Shown piece by piece: positions 1 through 8,867 of a DNA stretch of 64,000 nucleotides. Every line of letters begins with the position of its first letter. The first letter of the stretch is position 1. Origin of the DNA: Streptomyces xylophagus (lineage in GTDB: Bacteria; Actinomycetota; Actinomycetes; Streptomycetales; Streptomycetaceae). Below the pieces are notes generated by a model. It was not told the DNA's origin and made no database searches. It was given only the letters and a program-made list of their open reading frames with translations. The position numbers were made by a program, and so were the translations under genes. The stretch covers positions 372,001 through 436,000 of the forward strand of contig NZ_JNWO01000003.1 of assembly GCF_000716435.1 (NCBI RefSeq), in the 5' to 3' direction.

Positions 1-1804
1 CGGTCGCGTCGGCGGCGAGGGCGAGCCGGGTCAGGTACGAGGTGCCGGTGACCGTCCAGGTCGAGCCGCTGTTCAGCTGCACGATCGCGCCGTTGTTGAC
101 GGCGGCCTGCGCGGTGTTGGTGACGATGCCGAGCTCGTAGAAGGTCGACGCGTCGATGCTGGAGACGCGGTGCTTGGCCGCCGTCGCGGAGATGACGCCC
201 TCGACACTCGCGTCCTCGAAGGTGAGGACCATGTTCTTGCCCTTGCGCATGCCGTTGTAGAAGTCGCCCTTCAAAGCCATGGAGTTGAAGGTGGCGGCTC
301 CGTCGGTGGTGTGGACGGCGGTCGGGTCGAAGGTCGCGTCCTTCGTCGGGTCGCCGGTGGGCTCGGTGTAGACGCCGACGTTCATCATCTTGCCGTTGAC
401 CGGGACCGGGCCCGGGTCGTCCAGCTCGATCATCTGGAGGATGATGCCGTCGCGCGGGTTGAGCCGGGCACCCTGCGAGCCGTCGACGCTGATCGTCGTC
501 TGCTGGCCCTTGTTGAGGAAGGTGGCCCGCTCGGAGTTGATCTGCGTGCCGCCGTCCAGGGTGAGTTGGCCGGTCCCGAAGAACATGTAGCCGAAGTGCC
601 CGGAGTTCACGACGGTCCTGCGCACCGGTATCGACGCCAACTCGGCCTTGGACAGCCCGAGTTCCAGCTCGGTGTTGAGCGCGGAGACGGCGGCCCTGGT
701 GCTGTCGCCGTAGTGCACGACCGCGGCCGGGCCCGCGATGATGGTCGCGTAGCTGCCGACGTCGAGCCGGGAGCCGAGCACCCGCACGGTCGCGTCACCG
801 ATGGCGTAGGTGCCGTAGCCGTACTCCCCCGTGTTGCCGAAGTGGCTGTTGATCGCGGTCAGTTTGAGTCCGCTGCCGCCCTCCACCGACAGGGCGCCCC
901 AAGTCTCCGAGAAGATGGTCGAGTTGAGGTAGGTGGCCTTGGTGTTCTTGCCGATCAGGTTGGTGGCCCGGACATTGCCGTCGAGGCCGAGCATCCAGGG
1001 CACGGACTCCATGTACGGCGTCTCGACGGTGGCTTGGTAGTCGGAAGGTAGTACGCCGTTGCGGGCGCGGAGGACGGAGTCCTTGACGATGACATTGGCG
1101 CCGTCGTTGGCGATGACGGCGGTACGGACGACTCCCTTGTTGTCGATCCGGGCGCCGTCCACGACCAGTGTGGTGGCCGAGCCGTCGCCGACGACCGCGG
1201 CGCCGTAGCCCGCGAAGTCGCAACGGCCGTTGCCCGTAAGGGAGATGGAGGGCCGGTCCAGCGTGTAGGTGGCGTCCTGGACGTACACGCCGTCGAAGCA
1301 CTCGCCGGTCGAGGTGATCGACACGTTCTTCGCGTAGGCGTCGGTGAGCTTGCCACCGAGGACGGCCGCGAGGACGGACTTGTCCTTGACCACGCCGTCA
1401 CCGTCGACGTACACCGCCTGCCGGAACGGGAAGGTGAGCGTCTGGTACGTCACCTCGTTGGCCGCGGTGACGGTCAGGACGACATCGCCCCGGTAGGTGC
1501 CGGCCTGGATCAGGGTGGCCGTGGCGCCGGTGGCGGTGAGCAGCTGGCCGGTCTCCACGCCGTCGACGGTCAGCGAGAGGCCGGCGCCGTCCGGGGCGAC
1601 GATCGTGCCGCCGTCCGCGATGGACAGTTCGCTCACGCGGGTGGTCGCCGAGACCGTGTACGTCTCACCGGATGCGACCGAGATCCGCGTGCCCGAAGCC
1701 TTCTTGGTCGTCGGCGCGGCGGTGGCGGAGACCGCCGGCACCAGTACGGCTCCGGCCGTGGCGGTACCGGCGATCAGGACCGAGCGTCGGGTGATCAGCG
1801 TCAT
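1..1804 (-). CDS. Exported beta-helix-like repeat protein (3' end missing)
   Basis: The frame is open from the ATG at 1804 to the window edge, so at least 600 residues are present and the C terminus is lost. The N terminus has twin arginines (TRRSV, residues 5-9), a hydrophobic stretch and an A-T-A-A type cleavage site near residue 30, so export, possibly by Tat, is likely. The mature part is rich in Thr, Ser, Val, Gly and Asn, with many short strand-turn units such as NDGANVIVKDSVL and NGAIVQLNSGSTW. This is the look of right-handed parallel beta-helix or adhesin-like surface proteins. No catalytic motif of a pectate lyase or other polysaccharide enzyme is visible, so no activity is assigned. 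It lies leftward behind a hairpin that separates it from the SDR gene. Confidence 0.75.
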   Translation of the reverse strand, partial: MTLITRRSVLIAGTATAGAVLVPAVSATAAPTTKKASGTRISVASGETYTVSATTRVSELSIADGGTIVAPDGAGLSLTVDGVETGQLLTATGATATLIQAGTYRGDVVLTVTAANEVTYQTLTFPFRQAVYVDGDGVVKDKSVLAAVLGGKLTDAYAKNVSITSTGECFDGVYVQDATYTLDRPSISLTGNGRCDFAGYGAAVVGDGSATTLVVDGARIDNKGVVRTAVIANDGANVIVKDSVLRARNGVLPSDYQATVETPYMESVPWMLGLDGNVRATNLIGKNTKATYLNSTIFSETWGALSVEGGSGLKLTAINSHFGNTGEYGYGTYAIGDATVRVLGSRLDVGSYATIIAGPAAVVHYGDSTRAAVSALNTELELGLSKAELASIPVRRTVVNSGHFGYMFFGTGQLTLDGGTQINSERATFLNKGQQTTISVDGSQGARLNPRDGIILQMIELDDPGPVPVNGKMMNVGVYTEPTGDPTKDATFDPTAVHTTDGAATFNSMALKGDFYNGMRKGKNMVLTFEDASVEGVISATAAKHRVSSIDASTFYELGIVTNTAQAAVNNGAIVQLNSGSTWTVTGTSYLTRLALAADAT

Positions 1805-2044
1805 TGCTTGCCTTCCCAGGGATCGATGCGCCGTTGCGCAGTGTGACCGGCCGGCCGTCGAACGCGGGATGCGGACGGCCCGGCGGAGGCACCGAAGGTG
1901 CGCACGAGGGAGTGAAGCAGCCAGGAGAACCAGGGAATAGGCGGTCGGCACACACATATGGGAGTCCGATGCCTCGGATCACGCCGACCATTTCATGGCA
2001 GTCACACAGAGTCGTCATAGGGGATGCGTGTCCGTACCCACGAC

Positions 2045-2080
2045 GGCGAGGCGGGCGGCTCACCGGCCGTCCACCTCGCC
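2045..2080 (-). terminator. Hairpin terminator after the SDR gene
   Basis: Arms GGCGAGG (2045-2051) and CCTCGCC (2074-2080) pair perfectly. Inside them GGGCGGC pairs with GCCGTCC with one G-T wobble, giving about 14 bp around a short loop. It begins 22 bp past the leftward stop at 2102. There is no T tract, which is common for streptomycete terminators. The remaining sequence between 1805 and 2101 holds no gene and presumably the promoter of the exported protein. Confidence 0.5.
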
Positions 2081-2101
2081 GTTCTGGTACGTGCTGTTCG
2101 G

Positions 2102-2908
2102 CTACGCCGGGGCGATCATCCCCGCCGACAGGTCGATGTCGGCCCCGCACAGGCCGGGCATCGCGAGCATCGCCACCAGCGCCTGCGCGACCTCGTGCTC
2201 CTCGACGAGCCGGCCCAGGGCGGCCCGGGAGGCGAAGTCGCGTTCGGCCTCGGCCACCGTGCAGCCGGTCAGTTCGGCGGTGAGCCGGAAGTTGCGGTCC
2301 ATGCGCGGCCCCCGAACCGGGCCCGGGGAGAGGGAGTTGACCGCGATCCCCTGCGGGCCGACCTCCCCGGCGAGGGTCCGGGTCAGGCCCAGCAGCGCCA
2401 TCTTGGAGGCGGTGTACGGGGTGCGGTTGAGGAGGGGGCGCTTGCCGCTGACCGAGGCGACGTTGACGATGTCACCGCGCCCGGCCGCGAGCATGGGCGG
2501 CAGGAAGGCCCGGCACATCAGATAGACACCCCGGACATTGGCGGCGAACACCTCGTCCCACTCGCCCGGCTCGATGTCGACGAGGGGCCGGACCGGTCCC
2601 GCGACCCCGGCGTTGTTGACGAGCAACGACACGTCCTCGTCGGCGAGTTCGGTGGCCAGGGCATCGACGGCCGCCGGATCGGAGACGTCGCACACTCCCG
2701 TACGGGCCTGTCCGCCGTCCTTCTCCACCTGTGCCGCCGCCTCCGCGAGCGCCGTCTCGTTGCGGCCGACCAGGATCACCCGGGCCCCGGCATCCGCGAG
2801 GGCCAGCGCGAAGGCGCGCCCCAGCGGTCCACCGCCGCCCGTGACCAGTGCCGCACGGCCGTCGAGGGTCCTACGGCGGTCCGAGGTCCCCCGGTGTTCC
2901 GAGCTCAC
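2102..2908 (-). CDS. SDR family oxidoreductase
   Basis: Classical short-chain dehydrogenase/reductase of 268 residues. The cofactor motif TGGGGPLGRA follows the first strand (residues 22-31), NNAG is intact, and the catalytic Ser and YTASK (Tyr-X3-Lys) are present, so it should be an active NAD(P)-dependent alcohol/ketone oxidoreductase. It starts with GTG in a 4-bp GTGA overlap with the stop of the HisD-like gene, so the two are translationally coupled and end the leftward catabolic operon. An SDR and a HisD-type enzyme together fit stepwise oxidation of a hydroxyl group on a catabolic intermediate. The substrate cannot be read from the sequence. Confidence 0.85.
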   Translation of the reverse strand: MSSEHRGTSDRRRTLDGRAALVTGGGGPLGRAFALALADAGARVILVGRNETALAEAAAQVEKDGGQARTGVCDVSDPAAVDALATELADEDVSLLVNNAGVAGPVRPLVDIEPGEWDEVFAANVRGVYLMCRAFLPPMLAAGRGDIVNVASVSGKRPLLNRTPYTASKMALLGLTRTLAGEVGPQGIAVNSLSPGPVRGPRMDRNFRLTAELTGCTVAEAERDFASRAALGRLVEEHEVAQALVAMLAMPGLCGADIDLSAGMIAPA

Positions 2909-4206
2909 GCGGTGTTCCAGGGCAGCTCGTCACCCGCGGCCTTCGCGGCGCGTACGTCACCGGAGCGCGCGTGCCCCTCGAACAGCTCGACGCGGGCCGC
3001 CCGCCCGCACAGTCGGCCGAGCAGCGCCTGGGAGTCGGTGTCGGTGACCTCCTGGTAGGTCACCGTCTTGAGGTACTTCCCCACCCACAGGCCGCCGGTA
3101 TAGCGCGCGGCACCACGTGTGGGCAGCACATGGTTCGTGCCGATGACCTTGTCGCCGAACGACACACAGGTGCCCTCGCCCAGGAACAGGGCGCCGTACT
3201 GGGTCATGCGCTCCAGCGCGAGGCGCGGTTCGGCGGTCAGTACCTCGACGTGCTCGAAAGCGAATTCGTCGGCGAGGGCGTACAGCTCGTCGAGGGTGTC
3301 CACGACATGGACCTGGCCGTGGTCGCGCCAGGCGGGGCCGGCGAAGTCGCGGGTGGGCATGTCGGGCAGGAGGCGTTCCACCTCGGCGATGGTCTTCTCG
3401 GCGACCTCGCGGGAGGTGGTGATGAGGACGGCCGGGGAGTCCGGGCCGTGCTCGGCCTGGGAGAGCAGGTCGACGGCGCACACGAACGGGTCGGCCTGGT
3501 CGTCGGCGAGGACGAGGATCTCGGTCGGCCCGGCGAACAGGTCGATGCCGATCTCGCCGAAGAGCTGCCGCTTGGCCTCCGCGACGTAGGCGTTGCCGGG
3601 TCCGGCGATGAGATTCACCGGCCGCATCGTGTCCGTTCCGACGGACATGGCGGCCACGGCCTGCACTCCGCCGAGCAGCCAGATCTCGTCGGCTCCGGCG
3701 AGATGCATGGCGGCGACGGTGGCGGCCGGGATCTCGCCGTGGATGGGCGGCGTACAAGCGACCACCCGGGGCACGCCCGCGACCTTGGCAGTCACGATGG
3801 TCATGTGGGCGGAGGCGGTGAGCGGGTAGCGGCCACCGGGGATGTACGCACCCGCCGCCTGCACGGGGATGTGCTTCTGGCCGAGCTTCACACCGGGCAG
3901 GGTCTCGACCTCGAACTCCCGCAGGGAGTCCAGCTGGTGGCGGGCGAAGGTGCGCACCTGGTCCTGGACGAAGCGGATGTCGTCGATGACCTGCTGCGGT
4001 ACCGACGCGACGATCTTCTCGACCTCCTCGTCGGAGAGCCGGAAGGAGTCGGGGCTCCATTTGTCGAACTTCTCGGAGTAGGCGCGCACGGCCTCGTCAC
4101 CGCGCGCACGGATGTCCGCGATGACGCCGGTCACGGTCTCGCGCACCTGGTCGAGGGAGGCGGTCACCTCTGACTTGGGCACGGCGTGCTTCAGGATCGT
4201 TGCCAC
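2905..4206 (-). CDS. Histidinol-dehydrogenase-family enzyme, probably catabolic
   Basis: 433 residues covering the whole HisD fold. It keeps the zinc-site motif SQAEHGPDS, the base pair E-H in FEHVEVLT, GTNHVLP and a late His (EGHARSGD), so a zinc-dependent, NAD-linked four-electron oxidation of an alcohol to an acid is plausible. It starts at GTG 4206 with AAAGG upstream. It has no histidine-biosynthesis neighbours. It lies between an extradiol-dioxygenase-like gene and an SDR. HisD homologues with other substrates are known, for example HpsN of dihydroxypropanesulfonate catabolism, so I infer that this one oxidises a hydroxymethyl group on a degradation intermediate. A true histidinol dehydrogenase cannot be excluded from sequence alone. 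Confidence 0.8.
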   Translation of the reverse strand: MATILKHAVPKSEVTASLDQVRETVTGVIADIRARGDEAVRAYSEKFDKWSPDSFRLSDEEVEKIVASVPQQVIDDIRFVQDQVRTFARHQLDSLREFEVETLPGVKLGQKHIPVQAAGAYIPGGRYPLTASAHMTIVTAKVAGVPRVVACTPPIHGEIPAATVAAMHLAGADEIWLLGGVQAVAAMSVGTDTMRPVNLIAGPGNAYVAEAKRQLFGEIGIDLFAGPTEILVLADDQADPFVCAVDLLSQAEHGPDSPAVLITTSREVAEKTIAEVERLLPDMPTRDFAGPAWRDHGQVHVVDTLDELYALADEFAFEHVEVLTAEPRLALERMTQYGALFLGEGTCVSFGDKVIGTNHVLPTRGAARYTGGLWVGKYLKTVTYQEVTDTDSQALLGRLCGRAARVELFEGHARSGDVRAAKAAGDELPWNTA

Positions 4207-4261
4207 AACTGCGGCCTTTCTGCAGGTCGTTCGCGACAGAGGGGGTGTCGGACGGGAGGTG

Positions 4262-5197
4262 TCAGACGGGGGGTGCCACGAAGAGCACGTCGGGGTCGTT
4301 GAACTGCTCCTTGGCCACCGACTCGCTCATCGGGTCGGCGGTGCCCCACTGGTCCTGGGTGATCGGGTCGTCGACGTCATGGCGGCCCGGGTGCCACAAG
4401 TCCTCTTCGAGGACGGCGAGTTCGGTCGTGTACTCGACGGTGTTGCCGTGCGGGTCGTGGAAGTACGAGAAGGTGTTGTCGCCCGCGAGATGCCGGCCGG
4501 GCCCCCAGGTGAGCCGGGTCCCGGCGCGCAGCGCCCGCCCGGTGCCGCGCATGTACTCCTCGACCCCGCGCATCTCGAACGAGGCGTGGTGCAGGGAGAC
4601 ATGGGGTCCCCGGGCGATCGCGAAGGAGTGGTGGAGCGGGCTGCACCGCAGGAAGTACATGAGGTCACCCATGTGCGTCGAGTACAGGGTGTCGGTGAGC
4701 CGGAACCCCAGGTGTTGGACGTAGAAGTCCCGAAGCCCCTCCGGGTCCTGCGAGTTGACCACGCAGTGCGAGAGCCGGACCGGGATGGCCTCGCGCTCCT
4801 CGATCTTCCGGTGGGCGCGGGTGGCGACATCGGCCGACACCTCGACGACCCGCCCGTCCGGGTCGAAGAACCGGAAGCCGTAGCCGCCGCCCGGCGTGTC
4901 CAACACCCCCGGTTCTCCGACGAGTTGAATCCCGGCCCGCCCGAGCCGCCCGTGCAGCTCGTCCACCGCGGCCGGTGAGACGGCCCCGAAGGCGACCAGG
5001 TCCATCCGCTTCCGCTCGTCCTCGCGGATACGGACGATGTACTGCTCCGGGCTGCCCTCGGCGGCGAAGAAGGCGACTCCGCTGTCGTTCGCGACCTCGG
5101 TCAGGCCCCACGTGGTGCCGTAGAAGGTGCGCTGGCGGGCGAAGTCCGGTACGGCCAGGTCGACATGGCGCAGATGGGTGATGGGCTGGAAGGTCAC
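4262..5197 (-). CDS. Two-domain VOC protein, extradiol-dioxygenase-like
   Basis: 311 residues with two glyoxalase/bleomycin-type betaalphabetabetabeta modules. The first starts ITHLRHVDLAVPDF (around residue 6), the second LSHCVVNSQDPEGL (around residue 147). In the second module His of LSHC, His of LHHASFEM and Glu of VEYTTE occupy the usual 2-His-1-carboxylate Fe(II) positions of catechol 2,3-dioxygenase-type extradiol enzymes, so meta ring cleavage is the likely reaction. The GTG start overlaps the upstream FAH-family stop (GTGA). Placement directly after a FAH-type hydrolase and opposite an FAD hydroxylase supports an aromatic pathway. It could instead act on a non-aromatic enediol. Confidence 0.8.
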   Translation of the reverse strand: MTFQPITHLRHVDLAVPDFARQRTFYGTTWGLTEVANDSGVAFFAAEGSPEQYIVRIREDERKRMDLVAFGAVSPAAVDELHGRLGRAGIQLVGEPGVLDTPGGGYGFRFFDPDGRVVEVSADVATRAHRKIEEREAIPVRLSHCVVNSQDPEGLRDFYVQHLGFRLTDTLYSTHMGDLMYFLRCSPLHHSFAIARGPHVSLHHASFEMRGVEEYMRGTGRALRAGTRLTWGPGRHLAGDNTFSYFHDPHGNTVEYTTELAVLEEDLWHPGRHDVDDPITQDQWGTADPMSESVAKEQFNDPDVLFVAPPV

Positions 5198-6168
5198 TGT
5201 CCGCTCCTGACGGTGTTGCGCTGGTGGCCCAGGCCGGTGATCTCCGACTCGACGACGTCGCCGGGCTTCAGGAAGACGCCCCAGTGCGCGCCGTTGCCGG
5301 CCGGGGAACCGGTGAGCAGCAGGTCGCCGGGGCGCAGGGTGGTGGTCGTGGAGACGTACGCGATGAGCTTCGGGATGTCGAAGATCATGTCCTTGGTGGA
5401 CTCGTCCTGGCGGACAACTCCGTTGTGGCGCAGGGTGATCCGCAGATCTCCGGGGTCGCCGACGAAGGCCGCCGGTACCAGGAAGGGCCCGGTGGGCAGG
5501 AAGGTGTCGGCGTTCTTGGCGGTGAACCAGTCGGTGCCGATGGCCTTGAGGTCGGGCCGATAGAGGCGGTCGCGGGTGGTGAGGTCGTTCGAGATCGTGT
5601 ATCCGGCGATGTACTCCATCGCCTCCTCGGCCGGGATGTTCTTGCCCGACTTGCCGATGACGAGGGCGAGTTCGAGTTCCCAGTCGTGCTGTTCGCCGAG
5701 CGCGGGGAGCACGATGTCGTCGTAGGGGCCGCTGATCGCGCGCGGGGAGCCGAGGAAGACGTACGGCACTCCGTTGCGGGCGCGTTCGTCCATCATCGAC
5801 TCGGCGTCGGCACGCGCCTCTTCGGGAGTGGCGCCGTGCACGCTCTCCTTCTCGGCGGCGACCAGATCCACCACGTGCTTGCGGTAGTTGGCGCCGCTCT
5901 GCAGGATCTGGCCGGGCTCGACGGGGGTCAGGACGCGCAACGCGGCCAGCTCGTGCCAGGTGCCGTCGGACGACCGGGCGAGGTCACCCAGCCGGGGCAG
6001 CCAGTCGCCCCAGTCCTCGACGAGCGCGCGGACGGACGGCACGAGGTCGGAGAGGTCGCGCACCCGGTCGCCAGTTACCAGGCCGGGAAAGACCTCCTCA
6101 CCGGAGGCGCCGGAAGCGAACGTGCCGAGCGCGAAGGGTCCGGCATGGGTGGGCAGTGGATCGGGCAC
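5194..6168 (-). CDS. Fumarylacetoacetate hydrolase family protein (first copy)
   Basis: 324 residues. The FAH catalytic domain fills the last 220 residues, with the metal-binding E-X-E in DWELELALVIGKSG and the downstream ISNDLTTRD and TGSPAGNG blocks. The family hydrolyses or decarboxylates beta-diketo acids and 2-hydroxymuconate-type ring-cleavage products using Mg2+ or Mn2+. The start is GTG 6168 with GAGGAG seven bases upstream. It is the first gene of the leftward four-gene operon and probably acts on the product of the VOC dioxygenase. It differs clearly from the second FAH protein at 11227, which suggests two successive hydrolytic steps or two substrates. Confidence 0.85.
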   Translation of the reverse strand: MPDPLPTHAGPFALGTFASGASGEEVFPGLVTGDRVRDLSDLVPSVRALVEDWGDWLPRLGDLARSSDGTWHELAALRVLTPVEPGQILQSGANYRKHVVDLVAAEKESVHGATPEEARADAESMMDERARNGVPYVFLGSPRAISGPYDDIVLPALGEQHDWELELALVIGKSGKNIPAEEAMEYIAGYTISNDLTTRDRLYRPDLKAIGTDWFTAKNADTFLPTGPFLVPAAFVGDPGDLRITLRHNGVVRQDESTKDMIFDIPKLIAYVSTTTTLRPGDLLLTGSPAGNGAHWGVFLKPGDVVESEITGLGHQRNTVRSGQ

Positions 6169-6203
6169 GGCGCTCTCCTCGTACGGGTGGGGGCTCGCCC
6201 TCG

Positions 6204-6233
6204 ACGCTAGGCAGCCCGGGCACCGGGCGGAAA
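6204..6233 (-). promoter_or_regulatory. Possible promoter of the leftward catabolic operon
   Basis: On the minus strand TTTCCG (6233-6228) and TAGCGT (6209-6204) are separated by 18 bp, about 35 bp before the GTG start. The 228-bp gap 6169-6396 is shared with the divergent plus-strand operon, which has a possible TTGACC box near 6337. No clear LysR box was recognised there. This is a visual match only. Confidence 0.3.
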
Positions 6234-6396
6234 TGGCGATCCGCGATGCCTGCCATCACCGGCCGCGCAGGCCCTCAACTGGGGCTCCATCGCCGTACGG
6301 GATGCATGACGTCCCCCTTGCCGATGCCTCGATCCGTTGACCGTCCGTCGGCCGCCCACGCAGGCTCGGAGCACCCACTTTCCCGAGGAGAAGAAC

Positions 6397-6702
6397 GTGA
6401 TAGTCGAGCATGCCGAGCTGACCGTCGAGGCGGGTCGTGAGCGGGAGTTCGCGGAGGTGTTCGGCAAGGCCCGCGAGGTGCTGGCCGAGGCCGACGGGTT
6501 CCGCTGGGCCGAGCTGCTGCGCGGTGCGGAGCGGCCGACGACCTTCCTGCTGCTGGTCGGCTGGGACTCGGTCGAGGCCCACACGGTCGGCTTCCGGGAG
6601 TCGGAGGCCTTCGCACGCTGGCGGGCCCTGGTCGGACCGTTCTTCGCGGAGCCGCCGACCGTCGAGCACTTCCACGAGCTCGGCGCGCGCTTCTCCCGAT
6701 AG
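6397..6702 (+). CDS. Antibiotic biosynthesis monooxygenase (ABM) domain protein
   Basis: A 101-residue single ABM/dimeric alpha-beta-barrel domain: VIVEHAELTVEAGRE begins the first strand, and TTFLLLVGWDS and VEHFHELGARF form later strands. Related small proteins act as cofactor-free quinone-forming monooxygenases or as helpers that take up reactive catabolites. GTG at 6397 is chosen because GAGGAG lies just before it. An in-frame upstream start at 6337 would add 20 residues with no ribosome site and no family similarity. It is the first gene of the rightward operon, 36 bp before an FAD monooxygenase, and may work on that enzyme's product. Confidence 0.75.
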   Translation: MIVEHAELTVEAGREREFAEVFGKAREVLAEADGFRWAELLRGAERPTTFLLLVGWDSVEAHTVGFRESEAFARWRALVGPFFAEPPTVEHFHELGARFSR

Positions 6703-6738
6703 CCCCCACTCTGCTGTCTACGTTCGCAAGGATCGCCC

Positions 6739-7863
6739 ATGCCCGTACAAAAGGTGCTCGTCGTCGGCGGCGGCATCACCGGAAGCGTGCTTTGCCTCGC
6801 GCTCGCCCAGCGGGGCGCCGAGGTGGAGCTCGTCGAGATCTCTCCGCAGTGGTTCGGTGTGGGCCATGGCATCACCGTCCAGGGCAACGCGCTCAAGGCG
6901 CTGCGTTCCGTGGGTGTCCTGGACCGGGTGCTGGCGCGGGCGGTGCCGTTCGACATCATGCGGCTGCGCCGCGCCGACGGCGGGCTGATCACCGAGTTGA
7001 ACACTCCGCACACCGGCGGCCCCGAACTGCCGTCCACGGCGGGCGCGTTGCGCTCGGATCTGCAGGACGCGCTCTGCGACGCGGTGCACGCGCACGGGGT
7101 GCGGGTGCGCCTCGGGCTGAGCGTGGACCGGCTCGACCAGTCGCCGGACCATGTGGACGTGGCCTTCACGGACGGTACGACCGGTCGCTACGACCTCGTC
7201 GTGGGCGCCGACGGCATCAACTCGGCGATGCGCTCGCTGATCGGCATCGACGCCGAGCCCCGCCCCGTCGGCATGTCGATCTTCCGGGTCGTCGCCGACC
7301 GCCCGGCCGAGATGGACTGCGCCGAGGTGTACTACGGCGGCCCCCGCTTCAAGGCCGGCTACAGCCCGATCTCGCCGGACCAGTGCTACGCCTACCTCCT
7401 CGACGAGAATCTCGACACCTCCCTGATCGGCCCCCGCGCACCCCTCGCCCTGCTGCGCGAACGCGGCGCCGGGTACGGCGGTACCTGGGGGAAGATCCTC
7501 GCCTCGCTGCCCGACGACACGGCGGTCGACTACCGCTGGATCGAGTCGATCCTCGTCGACGAGCCCTGGCATCGCGGTCGCGCGATGGTCATCGGCGACG
7601 CCGCGCACGCCTGTCCGCCGCTGATCGCGCAGGGTGCGGCGATGTGCATGGAGGACGCCGTGCTGCTCGCCGAGTTGGTGACGGCGGACGAGCCGACGGA
7701 GAAGGCCCTGGACCGGTTCATGGACCGGCGCCTGCCCCGCGTCCGGATGGTCCTGGAGAACTCCCTCCAGCTCGCCGACTGGGAGATCAACCCCGGCACA
7801 CCGGGCGCCGACCCCGCCCGGATCATGTCGGAGACCCTGGACAACCTGACGGCGGCGGCGTGA
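6739..7863 (+). CDS. FAD-dependent aromatic monooxygenase
   Basis: 374 residues of the class A flavoprotein hydroxylase family. The N terminus has VLVVGGGITGSVLCLALA (dinucleotide-binding GXGXXG variant). VGADGINSAMRS is the DG motif near residue 157, and GDAAHACPPLIAQGAAM is the GD motif near residue 287. Such enzymes use NAD(P)H and O2 to hydroxylate phenolic rings, often para to an existing substituent. The start has AAGGAT upstream. The stop overlaps the next start (GTGA), so it is coupled to the amidohydrolase. In this locus it would prepare the ring for extradiol cleavage. The exact substrate is unknown. Confidence 0.88.
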   Translation: MPVQKVLVVGGGITGSVLCLALAQRGAEVELVEISPQWFGVGHGITVQGNALKALRSVGVLDRVLARAVPFDIMRLRRADGGLITELNTPHTGGPELPSTAGALRSDLQDALCDAVHAHGVRVRLGLSVDRLDQSPDHVDVAFTDGTTGRYDLVVGADGINSAMRSLIGIDAEPRPVGMSIFRVVADRPAEMDCAEVYYGGPRFKAGYSPISPDQCYAYLLDENLDTSLIGPRAPLALLRERGAGYGGTWGKILASLPDDTAVDYRWIESILVDEPWHRGRAMVIGDAAHACPPLIAQGAAMCMEDAVLLAELVTADEPTEKALDRFMDRRLPRVRMVLENSLQLADWEINPGTPGADPARIMSETLDNLTAAA

Positions 7864-8867
7864 ACAGCTCGCCCGTGGTCGACTTCCACGGCCACCTCGC
7901 CGTCCCCGCGGCCGACGCCCTGGTCGCGGGCACCCCGGGTCTGGCCGCCGAGCTGGCGGCCGAGCAGCGCGCCCACTCCCCCGCGTCCCTCGCTGTCAAC
8001 CGCGCCCAACTCCAGCGCCTGGCACCCAAGTTGACGGACGTCACCACCCGCCTCGCGGACCTCGACGCGATGGGTGTCGACATCCAGGTGGTGGGCCCGA
8101 TGCCGATGCACCACTACTGGGCGGACCCGGACCTCTCGATCCACCTCGCCCGCACCGTCAACGCGGCCGTGGCCGCCCACTGTTCTGCCGCACCCGACCG
8201 GCTGTACGGCCTGGGCACCGTCCCGCTCCAACACCCGGACCTCGCGGTCGCGTTGCTGGACCAGGCGGTCAACGACCACGGCCTGTACGGCATCAGCGTC
8301 TCCACGACAGTCGACGGTCGCGAACTCGCCGACCCCGCACACGACGTGGTGTGGCAGCGGGCCGAGGAACTGGGCGCGATCGTCTTCGTGCACCCGTGGG
8401 GCTGCTCCCTCGGCGAGCGCCTGGCGACCGACTACCTGGGAAACACGGTCGGTCAGCCGGTGGAGACGACGGTCGCTCTCTCCCACCTCGTCTTCACCGG
8501 CGTCCTCGACCGCTTCCCGCGCCTCAAGCTGGTGGCGGCGCACGGCGGTGGCTATCTGCCGACGTACATCGGTCGTTCGGACCATGCCTGGCAGGTACGC
8601 GAAGACGCGCGCGGCTGCGCCGAGTTGCCCAGCGCCTATCTGCGGCGGATGTGGTTCGACGCGCTGGTGTACACCCCGGGCGCACTGCGTCACCTCGTCG
8701 AGGCGGTGGGCGCGGACCGGGTCGTCCTCGGCACGGACCACCCCTTCGACATGGGCGTCGACGACCCGGTGGCCCGGCTGGACGCGGCCGGGCTCGCCCC
8801 GGCCGACCGGGCCGCCGTCGCCGGGGGCAACGCCCTCGACCTGCTGCTGAAAGGACGTACGCGATGA
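7860..8867 (+). CDS. Amidohydrolase family protein (ACMSD/resorcylate decarboxylase type)
   Basis: 335 residues starting at GTG 7860 inside the stop of the FAD monooxygenase. The N terminus VVDFHGHLAVP gives the metal-binding HXH. HPWGCSLGER, AAHGGGYLPTY and LGTDHPFDMG supply the later His and Asp ligands of the amidohydrolase_2 family. Members include 2-amino-3-carboxymuconate-6-semialdehyde decarboxylase and gamma-resorcylate decarboxylase, so decarboxylation or hydrolysis of a ring-cleavage or phenolic acid intermediate is likely. A longer upstream frame exists but lies inside the monooxygenase gene. The 4-bp overlap with the next gene (ATGA) shows operon organisation. Confidence 0.85.
   Translation: MNSSPVVDFHGHLAVPAADALVAGTPGLAAELAAEQRAHSPASLAVNRAQLQRLAPKLTDVTTRLADLDAMGVDIQVVGPMPMHHYWADPDLSIHLARTVNAAVAAHCSAAPDRLYGLGTVPLQHPDLAVALLDQAVNDHGLYGISVSTTVDGRELADPAHDVVWQRAEELGAIVFVHPWGCSLGERLATDYLGNTVGQPVETTVALSHLVFTGVLDRFPRLKLVAAHGGGYLPTYIGRSDHAWQVREDARGCAELPSAYLRRMWFDALVYTPGALRHLVEAVGADRVVLGTDHPFDMGVDDPVARLDAAGLAPADRAAVAGGNALDLLLKGRTR

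Noticed and set aside
2905-4206. Assignment as the biosynthetic hisD
   Set aside because: No other his genes adjoin it and all neighbours are catabolic, so the symbol was not given although the family is clear.
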